Assembly: GCA_014764075.1 (NCBI GenBank)
Contig: JACXUE010000060.1
Location: 1 to 13,107, forward strand
DNA: 13,107 nucleotides
Direction of reading: 5' to 3'
From: Sulfuricurvum sp.
Lineage (GTDB): Bacteria; Campylobacterota; Campylobacteria; Campylobacterales; Sulfurimonadaceae
Under the pieces are notes generated by a model. That model did no database searches. It saw only the letters and a program-made list of their open reading frames with translations, and was not told where the DNA came from. Below are positions 7,065-13,107 of this stretch, one piece after another (the stretch's first letter is position 1; each line of letters begins with the position of its first letter). The translations under genes and the position numbers were made by a program.

Positions 7065-7612
7065 CACGGCTCCTTGAATTTTTCAACCTGATAGGTATAA
7101 ATTTCAGGCTCATAACTCAGCGGATCGCTCCCCAAACCGGCTTTGAGCCCAAGATGAACAAAAAACTCATCGAAATCATCCAAATCTTCCCATACTTGAG
7201 GGAGAAAAGTGGCTTGATGATTTCCAAATCGCAAAATAACTCCGTCAACATGAGGGCGGATGAGCGTCCTCAGTTCATCAATATTCGTATACTCCACTTT
7301 TTGGGGTGGGGTAAGGAGCGATACTTCGACTCGAATCTGATCCATCTCTTCTGGGGCTAGCGGTTCAAAACGGGGATCTCGAAATGCGGCAGATCGAGCA
7401 TTGGAGATCAGATCATCGATTAAAGATCTATGGGCGACAAGAGAACCTATACACCCCCTCAGTCGATTGTTCTCTGTGAGTGTAACAAACGTGGCTCCCA
7501 GATGAGAAAGCTCGGGATAATTTTTTTTCAGCCCCTCCACATCAAGCTCGGTATGCTGAAACGCAGACAAGATTGCTTCGCGTGCAATCATCAGATACAA
7601 AGAACCATTCAC
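7064..7612 (-). CDS. amrA: AmmeMemoRadiSam system protein A (AMMECR1-like)
   Basis: A 182-residue AMMECR1-domain protein, first gene of the three-gene cassette. The family signature LRGCIG lies at 51-56, and AAFRDPRF at 75-82 is the second conserved block, followed by EVSLLTPP and the usual C-terminal YTYQVEKF ending. Its biochemical role is unknown in bacteria and in humans. The GTG at 7612 is chosen because AAAGGAG (7624-7618) sits 5 bases before it. The longer reading from GTG at 7648 would start inside the likely -10 box (7644-7639) and adds residues that do not match the family. Its TGA overlaps the radical SAM start by one base. No membrane segments are present, so a cytoplasmic location is expected. 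Confidence 0.92.
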   Translation of the reverse strand: MNGSLYLMIAREAILSAFQHTELDVEGLKKNYPELSHLGATFVTLTENNRLRGCIGSLVAHRSLIDDLISNARSAAFRDPRFEPLAPEEMDQIRVEVSLLTPPQKVEYTNIDELRTLIRPHVDGVILRFGNHQATFLPQVWEDLDDFDEFFVHLGLKAGLGSDPLSYEPEIYTYQVEKFKEP

Positions 7613-7638
7613 AAATGCTCCTTTGGTGAGGATAGAAC

Positions 7639-7644
7639 ATTGTA
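7639..7644 (-). promoter_or_regulatory. -10 box for the AmmeMemoRadiSam cassette
   Basis: TACAAT on the minus strand (context GGTACAATG), 27 bases before the GTG at 7612. It gives a short leader that contains the AAAGGAG ribosome binding site. It supports the 7612 start over 7648. Confidence 0.45.
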
Positions 7645-7674
7645 CCACTATCGCTCTTTGTAATCAACTTTCGC

Positions 7675-7680
7675 TACAAT
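7675..7680 (+). promoter_or_regulatory. -10 box for nspC
   Basis: TACAAT (context CGCTACAATCAC) 29 bases before the nspC ATG. AAGGA at 7697-7701 is the ribosome binding site, 7 bases from the start. The two divergent -10 boxes are only about 30 bases apart, so the promoters may interfere with each other. Confidence 0.5.
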
Positions 7681-7708
7681 CACGCCACTTTTTTGCAAGG
7701 ATACATCA

Positions 7709-8851
7709 ATGGCAATCGATTTCTCTCAACTCCCCCATACCCCGTGTTACATCTGCGAAGAGGAGCTTTTGGAAAAAAACCTCCTTGTGATGAAGAGGGT
7801 GCAGAGAGAATCGGGGGCGAAAATCATCCTCGCCCTCAAAGGGTTCGCGATGTGGTCGACATTCAATCTTGTCGGAAAGTATCTTCACGGCTGTACCGCC
7901 AGCGGTTTGCATGAGGCGAAGCTCGCCCGTGAGCAAATGGACAAAGAGGTGCATACCTACTCCCCCGCGTTCAAAGACGAAGATATCGACGAGATTGCCC
8001 GCATCAGTGATGATATCGTGTTCAACTCTCCCACACAGTTTCATCGTTATTATGAGCGGGTCAAATCTATAAATCCAAATATCTCCGTATCGCTCCGTGT
8101 CAATCCTGAGTACTCTTCTAGCCCCGTAGATCTTTACAACCCGTGTGGACTCTATAGCCGATTGGGGACGACGTTGGAGAATTTCGATGAGAGCATCGTC
8201 TCTAAACTCGACGGACTTAACTTTCACGCCCTCTGTGAACAAAATGTCGATGCACTGGAGGGGGTTCTTGAGGCGTTTGAATCCAAATTCGGCCCTTATA
8301 TCGACGGACTGAAATACGTCAATTTCGGAGGAGGGCACCATATCACCCGTGTTGACTATGATGTCGATCGTTTGATCGAGGTGATCCGCGCGTTCAAAGC
8401 GCGACATAACGACATCGCCGTCTATCTCGAACCGGGTGAAGCGGTGGGCTGGCAGACGGGACCACTGGTTGCCTCAGTGCTCGACATCGTTCATAACGGT
8501 ATAGATATCGCGATCCTCGATACCTCAGCCGAAGCACACATGCCCGATACCCTCGCGATGCCGTACCGCGCTATGGTTCGAAACTCAGGAGAAGCGGGGG
8601 AGAAAGCCTATACGTACCGTTTGGGCGGCAATACGTGTCTAGCAGGGGACATCATGGGAGATTATTCGTTCGATGAACCGCTCAACATAGGGGATAAAAT
8701 CATTTTCGAAGATCAAATTCACTATACCTTTGTGAAAAATACAACATTCAACGGGATCAAGCTCCCATCGCTTGCAATATGGACGAAAGAGGGGAAACTC
8801 AAAATGGTTCATGAATTCGGCTATGAGGATTACCGAAACCGTTTATCGTAA
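7709..8851 (+). CDS. nspC: Carboxynorspermidine/carboxyspermidine decarboxylase
   Basis: A pyridoxal phosphate enzyme of the alanine-racemase fold that decarboxylates carboxynorspermidine or carboxyspermidine, the last step of the alternative spermidine route used by Campylobacterota and Vibrio. The 380-residue length is typical. Lys44 in LALKGFAMWST is the likely cofactor lysine. FGGGHHI at 206-212 contributes to phosphate binding, LEPGEAVGW lies at 240-248, and Cys310 in NTCLAGD is the catalytic cysteine expected from the second subunit. It is related to diaminopimelate and ornithine decarboxylases, but the FHALCEQ and PGEAVGWQTG segments are characteristic of NspC. Its biosynthetic partner lies upstream at 4227-5411. 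It has its own promoter and ends convergently 31 bases before the end of pdxA. Confidence 0.96.
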   Translation: MAIDFSQLPHTPCYICEEELLEKNLLVMKRVQRESGAKIILALKGFAMWSTFNLVGKYLHGCTASGLHEAKLAREQMDKEVHTYSPAFKDEDIDEIARISDDIVFNSPTQFHRYYERVKSINPNISVSLRVNPEYSSSPVDLYNPCGLYSRLGTTLENFDESIVSKLDGLNFHALCEQNVDALEGVLEAFESKFGPYIDGLKYVNFGGGHHITRVDYDVDRLIEVIRAFKARHNDIAVYLEPGEAVGWQTGPLVASVLDIVHNGIDIAILDTSAEAHMPDTLAMPYRAMVRNSGEAGEKAYTYRLGGNTCLAGDIMGDYSFDEPLNIGDKIIFEDQIHYTFVKNTTFNGIKLPSLAIWTKEGKLKMVHEFGYEDYRNRLS

Positions 8852-8882
8852 ATTTTTCACTGTTTCGTCAACACCAACGCGA

Positions 8883-9809
8883 TCACTTCGTATTATCATC
8901 TCTGCTATGGAATTGTACGGCATTCATATAGCTTAATATGGAAGCTTTTTTCTCATAGGCGATATCGAACGCCGTTCCGTGATCGACGGAGGTGCGGAGG
9001 ATCGGTAGCCCCAGTGAGACATTAATCCCTTCGTCAAAATAGAGCGCTTTAAGTGGGGCGAGTCCTTGATCGTGATACATCGCTACGACAGTTTTAAAAT
9101 ACTCACGGCTCCGAGGCGTAAACGCTACATCTGGGACAATTGGTCCCTCGAACACCGTCTCTCCTATCGTTTCATTGGCTTTTTGTATCGCTTCTTCGAT
9201 AAAACGCTCTTCATCACCCAAAACTCCGTGATCTCCAGCATGGGGATTGATCCCTAATACCGCTATTGGGGAACGTTTGAGCGAATGGTGTAAACGGATC
9301 AAGAAATCATAGAGAGGTTCGCTTCGGATATGCTCAATAACCTCACGAAGAGGGATATGTTCGGTGTAGAGCGCAACGTAGAGCTTGTCACATCCGAGCA
9401 TCATGATGGCATCCGCTTTTAAAATATCGCGCAACGCATCGGTATGACCGACGTAGTCAACACCTGCCAGCTTCCATGCCTCTTTATGGATCGGGAGGGT
9501 GACGATCCCATCGACCACTTTTGATACAGCGAGATCGATCGCGGTTACAAACGAATCAAAACTGTACCTTCCGCTCTCAGCACTCACATGACCCGGCTGG
9601 ATGGTAAATTCACCCGAAACTTTCATCATATGAAAATCGTTGGGGATCTGCGTATCGAGGAGCATGGCGGCTTGATGCGCCATCGTGTAGTTTATACAGT
9701 AGATCGGATCACAAAACTGTTTGATCCGATCGTGTGCTTTTAGGATTATTTCAAAACCGACACCGTTTAGATCACCTACGCTGATGGCTAGCCTCTTCAT
9801 CGACGGCAT
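8883..9809 (-). CDS. pdxA: 4-hydroxythreonine-4-phosphate dehydrogenase
   Basis: Oxidises 4-phosphohydroxy-L-threonine with NAD(P). The product decarboxylates to the aminoacetone phosphate that PdxJ uses in the DXP-dependent pathway to vitamin B6. The 308-residue protein has the PdxA start pattern SVGDLNGVGFEI at 10-21, PIHKEAW at 106-112, GHTD at 121-124, and probable metal-ligand histidines at 151 (TEHIPL), 190 (GINPHAGDHG) and 246 (YHDQGLAPLK). The C-terminal VDHGTAFDIA block is also present. Two starts are plausible: ATG at 9809 and ATG at 9800. The latter overlaps the pdxJ stop as ATGA and matches the usual short N-terminus, while neither has a strong ribosome binding site. Translation is probably coupled to pdxJ. 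Confidence 0.96.
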   Translation of the reverse strand: MPSMKRLAISVGDLNGVGFEIILKAHDRIKQFCDPIYCINYTMAHQAAMLLDTQIPNDFHMMKVSGEFTIQPGHVSAESGRYSFDSFVTAIDLAVSKVVDGIVTLPIHKEAWKLAGVDYVGHTDALRDILKADAIMMLGCDKLYVALYTEHIPLREVIEHIRSEPLYDFLIRLHHSLKRSPIAVLGINPHAGDHGVLGDEERFIEEAIQKANETIGETVFEGPIVPDVAFTPRSREYFKTVVAMYHDQGLAPLKALYFDEGINVSLGLPILRTSVDHGTAFDIAYEKKASILSYMNAVQFHSRDDNTK

Positions 9810-10594
9810 AATGCTTTCATATCCGACACGGCGGTCGCCAATCCGGTAAAGACAGAACGGGCGATGATGCTTTGTCCGATATTAAGCTCCTCAATTGTAT
9901 CGATTTTGACGATAGATTTCACATTTTGATAGTTCAGCCCATGACCGGCAGCGACTTTTAAACCTGACATACGGGCTTTATTCGCCGTGTTGACAATCTC
10001 TTCGTAGGCGCGTTCCAATTGGCTATCCAGATCTTTTCGGCTTAGATTGAGAGATTCAATCGCATGATGCGAATGGGGAAGGGCACTATGACGCATAGCA
10101 TAGATGTTTGCGTAACTTCCGGTATGGAGTTCTACCCATTGCGCCCCAAGTTTGCACGATTTTTCGACCGCTTCGGTAGTAGGATCAATAAACAATGACA
10201 CCTCGATTTCATGTTCAGTTAACTTTTTGATAGCATTGAATATGGCTTCATATTGTCCTGCAACATCCAGCCCCCCCTCAGTTGTTACCTCTTCACGCTT
10301 TTCAGGGACAAGCGTCGCACGATGTGGGTGCAGCTGACAGACGATATCGATAATATTCGGATCAATCGAACACTCCAAATTCACCGGAAGCGGCGAACTC
10401 TCTAGGATACGGCGGACGTCTTCGTCATGGATATGGCGGCGATCTTCACGCAAATGGATCGTAATTTGGTCGGCTCCGCTCATTGCACAGACAGAGAGTG
10501 CCATGAGGGGATCGGGATCGTTGATTTTACGTGCTTCACGGAGCACCGCGATATGATCGATATTGACACCGAGTTTAAGATTGTCTGAGAGCAT
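9797..10594 (-). CDS. pdxJ: Pyridoxine 5'-phosphate synthase
   Basis: Joins aminoacetone phosphate with 1-deoxy-D-xylulose 5-phosphate to form pyridoxine 5'-phosphate. Residues 8-19 give the family start LGVNIDHIAVLR. His47 (TIHLREDRRHI), Glu74 (NLEC) and His218 (AAGHGLNY) correspond to the catalytic His45, Glu72 and His193 of E. coli. LVPEKREEVTTEGGLDVAG is at 95-113. At 265 residues it is about 20 longer than the E. coli enzyme because of an insertion between HTGSYA (157-162) and the following helix. Its ATG lies 20 bases inside the end of tgt and its AAGGA site is within tgt. Its 3' end overlaps pdxA, so all three genes form one operon. Confidence 0.97.
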   Translation of the reverse strand: MLSDNLKLGVNIDHIAVLREARKINDPDPLMALSVCAMSGADQITIHLREDRRHIHDEDVRRILESSPLPVNLECSIDPNIIDIVCQLHPHRATLVPEKREEVTTEGGLDVAGQYEAIFNAIKKLTEHEIEVSLFIDPTTEAVEKSCKLGAQWVELHTGSYANIYAMRHSALPHSHHAIESLNLSRKDLDSQLERAYEEIVNTANKARMSGLKVAAGHGLNYQNVKSIVKIDTIEELNIGQSIIARSVFTGLATAVSDMKALCRR

Positions 10595-11696
10595 AAAAAT
10601 CCTTTTTGAATTGACTAAATGTTCCTGCTATTATAGCTTCACGTGCTTGTTTAACCAACCACAGATAGTAGTGGAGGTTATGGAGCGATGCGAGACGAAA
10701 ATAGGTAATTTCACGCGATCGGAAAAGATGATGCAGATAAGCACGGCTGTATCGGCGGCACGTGTAGCACTCACATGCAGGATCGATCGGCTGAGAGTCG
10801 AATTTGTACGCCGCCCCTTTGATGTTTACTTTCCCAAACGTCGTAAAGAGGGTTCCGTTACGGGCATTGCGGGTCGGCATAACGCAGTCGAACATATCGA
10901 CACCCCGTTCGATGTTTTCAACCAAATCCTCAGGGGTTCCGACCCCCATCAGATAGCGGGGTTTATCACTCGGCATCAGCGGTGTCGTATGCTCAACCGT
11001 ATCGTACATGAGATTGTTAGCTTCACCGACCGAGAGTCCGCCGATGGCAAACCCGTCATAATCCATCGCGCACAACTCTTCTGCCGATTGGGTACGGAAA
11101 TTAAAGTCCGTCCCCCCTTGGATAATGGCGAAGATATTTTGATTAATCCCGATCCCTTTGGTCTGATTGTTGCGATGGTAGTCGATTGATTGCTGCGCCC
11201 ACTGCGTTGTTCGCTGAATCGAGGTTTTGATCCGCTCTTGTGTAGCGGGGAGGGCGACGAGATCATCGAGGATCATCATAATATCGCTGTTTAGATTGTT
11301 TTGGATGTCGATGACCTTTTCAGGGGTAAAGAAGTGTTTACTTCCGTCGATATGTGAGCGAAATTCGATCCCCGATTCGGTCGGCTTGGAGATGTCGCTG
11401 AGGCTAAATGCTTGAAATCCTCCGCTGTCGGTCAAAAAGCTCTTCGGATAGGTGGTAAACCCGTGTAATCCGCCGAGTTTTGCAATGGTTTCATCTCCGG
11501 GGCGTAAATAGGTGTGATAGGTATTGGCGAGGATGATCTGGGTATCGAGCAATTCCGTCATGTCCACCATATCAAGCGCTTTGACCGAGCCTACCGTACC
11601 CACCGGCATAAAAATAGGGGTTTGGATGGTGGAATGCGCCGTGGTGATGGTGCAGGCTCGTGCGTTGCCGCAGGTAGCATCAACGTGAAATTGCAT
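10575..11696 (-). CDS. tgt: tRNA-guanine transglycosylase
   Basis: Exchanges guanine-34 for the queuosine precursor preQ1 in the anticodons of tRNA Asp, Asn, His and Tyr. The 373-residue protein has TDSGGFQAFSL with Asp90, and Asp270 in MFDCVMPTRNARNG as the nucleophile. The zinc ligands are Cys308, Cys310, Cys313 and His339, offset by exactly 10 from the Zymomonas enzyme (318, 320, 323 and 349), as is Asp270 from Asp280. This is therefore a bacterial-type complete enzyme. The ATG at 11696 follows an AAGG site. It is the first gene of the tgt-pdxJ-pdxA operon and diverges from hemL. No other queuosine gene is in the window. Confidence 0.98.
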   Translation of the reverse strand: MQFHVDATCGNARACTITTAHSTIQTPIFMPVGTVGSVKALDMVDMTELLDTQIILANTYHTYLRPGDETIAKLGGLHGFTTYPKSFLTDSGGFQAFSLSDISKPTESGIEFRSHIDGSKHFFTPEKVIDIQNNLNSDIMMILDDLVALPATQERIKTSIQRTTQWAQQSIDYHRNNQTKGIGINQNIFAIIQGGTDFNFRTQSAEELCAMDYDGFAIGGLSVGEANNLMYDTVEHTTPLMPSDKPRYLMGVGTPEDLVENIERGVDMFDCVMPTRNARNGTLFTTFGKVNIKGAAYKFDSQPIDPACECYTCRRYSRAYLHHLFRSREITYFRLASLHNLHYYLWLVKQAREAIIAGTFSQFKKDFYALRQS

Positions 11697-11720
11697 AAAT
11701 GACCTTAATTTTTTTTCGTT

Positions 11721-11726
11721 ATTTTA
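11721..11726 (-). promoter_or_regulatory. -10 box for the tgt-pdxJ-pdxA operon
   Basis: TAAAAT on the minus strand (context GCTAAAATAACG), 25 bases before the tgt ATG, followed by an A-rich leader. It departs by one base from TATAAT. Confidence 0.4.
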
Positions 11727-11761
11727 GCGCATCGTAAGGCTTTTGGACAATATGATTTCGC

Positions 11762-11767
11762 TATAAT
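11762..11767 (+). promoter_or_regulatory. -10 box for hemL
   Basis: TATAAT (context CGCTATAATCAC) 30 bases before the hemL ATG. AGGA at 11787-11790, 6 bases from the start, is the ribosome binding site. The same CGCTA.AATCAC context surrounds the nspC -10 box. Confidence 0.55.
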
Positions 11768-11796
11768 CACAAAAAGATTATTGATTAGGATATTAA

Positions 11797-13080
11797 ATGA
11801 GTATCAAGCACTCTCAAATCGCTTTCGAAAAAGCCCAAGAGCTTATCCCAGGCGGGGTCAACTCTCCCGTTCGTGCGTTTAAAAGCGTCGGCGGCATTCC
11901 ACGATTTATATCTCGCGGAGAAGGGGGCTATTTGATCGATATCGACGACAACCGATATGTCGATTATGTCCAAAGCTGGGGACCGCTGATTTTCGGTCAT
12001 CGGGATGAAACGATCGAGAATGCGGTGATCGAAGCGGTCAAACACGGTCTCAGTTTCGGTGCACCGACCGAAGCAGAATCAGAGCTTGCTGAGCTGATTA
12101 TCTCCATCTATGATTCTATTGAGAAAATCCGTTTTGTCAGCAGCGGAACCGAAGCGGTGATGAGTGCGATTCGCCTCGCTCGCGGATTTACGGGACGTGA
12201 TGATATCGTCAAATTTACCGGATGTTATCACGGTCACAGCGATGCACTCCTCGTTCAAGCGGGTTCAGGTGCCGTGACGTTCGGCACACCGAGCTCTCCT
12301 GGGGTACCGGCTGATTTCACCAAACACACCCTTTTAGCCGAATACAACAACATCGAAAGCGTCAAGCAATGTTTTGCCGACAGTCCGGGGATTGCGTGTG
12401 TCATCATCGAACCGATTGCCGGAAACATGGGACTCGTCCCCGCAACCAAAGTTTTTCTTGCCGAACTGCGCGCGCTGTGTGATCAACACGGAGCCCTCCT
12501 CATATTTGACGAAGTGATGAGCGGTTTCCGTGCCTGCTTGCACGGTGCGGAGAGCATTACGGGAACCAAACCTGATCTTGTAACACTCGGTAAAGTGATC
12601 GGCGGAGGTATGCCCGTCGGTGCGTTCGGCGGTCGCCGTGACATCATGGCGCATCTCTCACCGGAAGGGGGAGTCTATCAGGCGGGGACCCTCAGCGGAA
12701 ACCCCGTCGCGATGGCGGCAGGACTGGCATCGATCCGCAAACTCAAAACGAATGCGAGGGTGTTTAGTGTCCTTGAAGATCGGGCAAAACGTCTAATGAA
12801 CGGTTTTGCCTCAGCGGCTGAGAAACACAATATCGGATTACAAACCGATGTACGCGGTTCAATGTTCGGATTTTTCTTTTGCGATACAGCGGTCGGCAAC
12901 TTTGCGGAAGCACTTAAAAGCGATACGGCACGGTTTGCCCGATTCCATGCCGCAATGCTCGATGCAGGATTCTATTTTGCGTGTTCGCAGTTTGAGACAG
13001 GATTTGTCTCAACTGCTACGACCGATGCGATGATCGAAGAGACGATTGAAGCTGCGGATAAGATTTTTTCTGTGTTATAA
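11797..13080 (+). CDS. hemL: Glutamate-1-semialdehyde 2,1-aminomutase
   Basis: Converts glutamate-1-semialdehyde to 5-aminolevulinate, the first committed tetrapyrrole precursor in the C5 pathway. The 427-residue protein is a class III aminotransferase-fold enzyme. Residues 18-28 carry the family pattern PGGVNSPVRAF. SSGTEAVM (115-122) binds the cofactor phosphate, YHGHSD lies at 144-149, FDEVMSGFR (237-245) holds Asp238, and Lys266 in LGKVIGGG is the lysine that binds pyridoxal phosphate (Lys265 in E. coli). The C-terminal segment before IEAADKIF is complete, so the gene is intact. It is divergent from tgt and monocistronic as far as can be seen. It shares the haem pathway with hemH at the other end of the window and needs the cofactor that PdxA and PdxJ help to make. 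Confidence 0.98.
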   Translation: MSIKHSQIAFEKAQELIPGGVNSPVRAFKSVGGIPRFISRGEGGYLIDIDDNRYVDYVQSWGPLIFGHRDETIENAVIEAVKHGLSFGAPTEAESELAELIISIYDSIEKIRFVSSGTEAVMSAIRLARGFTGRDDIVKFTGCYHGHSDALLVQAGSGAVTFGTPSSPGVPADFTKHTLLAEYNNIESVKQCFADSPGIACVIIEPIAGNMGLVPATKVFLAELRALCDQHGALLIFDEVMSGFRACLHGAESITGTKPDLVTLGKVIGGGMPVGAFGGRRDIMAHLSPEGGVYQAGTLSGNPVAMAAGLASIRKLKTNARVFSVLEDRAKRLMNGFASAAEKHNIGLQTDVRGSMFGFFFCDTAVGNFAEALKSDTARFARFHAAMLDAGFYFACSQFETGFVSTATTDAMIEETIEAADKIFSVL

Positions 13081-13081
13081 T
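13076..13081 (+). promoter_or_regulatory. Candidate -10 box of the next gene, overlapping the hemL stop
   Basis: TATAAT whose last codon positions include the hemL TAA (13078-13080). A gene starting shortly after the window edge could use it. Only 26 bases follow, with no start codon visible. Confidence 0.3.
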
Positions 13082-13107
13082 CGAATCCTCTGAACAAAGC
13101 CGCTTTT

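Noticed and set aside
7610..7648. Longer amrA reading from GTG at 7648
   Set aside because: It would begin at the probable -10 box, and the AAAGGAG site fits the GTG at 7612.
7706..8407. 233-codon open frame on the minus strand
   Set aside because: It is antisense to the intact nspC gene and has no recognisable motif or start signal.
8830..8882. Possible terminator between nspC and pdxA
   Set aside because: CGAAAC and GTTTCG are complementary but over 20 bases apart with no stable stem or T-run after the second arm.
10563..11189. 208-codon open frame on the plus strand
   Set aside because: It is antisense to tgt, whose catalytic and zinc residues are all present. The translation is rich in Arg, Cys and Ser as expected for a shadow frame, and no ribosome binding site is evident.

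Overview
This window looks like a core-chromosome segment of a Campylobacterota (formerly Epsilonproteobacteria) bacterium, probably a Sulfuricurvum/Sulfurimonas-like free-living species. The indications are intermediate G+C, densely packed genes that often overlap by 1-20 bases, TATAAT-like -10 boxes without clear -35 boxes, the carboxynorspermidine dehydrogenase/decarboxylase route to spermidine, and the tgt-pdxJ-pdxA gene order. The assignment rests on recognising families by eye and not on a database search. No rRNA, tRNA, CRISPR array, insertion sequence or phage gene was seen, and no stretch over 300 bases lacks a gene.

Layout. (1) Bases 1-98, minus strand: the first 32 codons of an exported protein that runs off the window. 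(2) 226-3050, plus strand: a tight run of hemH (ferrochelatase), a HAD-family phosphatase and a membrane-anchored coiled-coil protein I do not recognise. (3) 3075-4168, plus: a DUF695-RraB two-domain protein and dgkA (diacylglycerol kinase), overlapping by one base. (4) 4227-5411, plus: carboxynorspermidine dehydrogenase. (5) 7612-5415, minus: a three-gene AmmeMemoRadiSam cassette (AMMECR1-like A protein, radical SAM enzyme, MEMO-like B protein). The B gene is broken by an internal deletion plus a frameshift. (6) 7709-8851, plus: nspC, carboxynorspermidine decarboxylase, diverging from the cassette. (7) 11696-8883, minus: the overlapping operon tgt-pdxJ-pdxA (queuosine tRNA modification and pyridoxal phosphate synthesis). 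(8) 11797-13080, plus: hemL (glutamate-1-semialdehyde aminomutase), diverging from tgt.

How the genes work together. HemL acts near the start of tetrapyrrole synthesis and HemH performs the last step to haem. HemL and NspC both need pyridoxal phosphate, which PdxA and PdxJ help to make. The dehydrogenase at 4227 and NspC catalyse consecutive steps of the alternative spermidine route, yet are separated by the AmmeMemoRadiSam cassette on the opposite strand. That cassette is conserved in many bacteria and archaea but has no established function. It is the least understood system in the window and the only place with clear gene damage.
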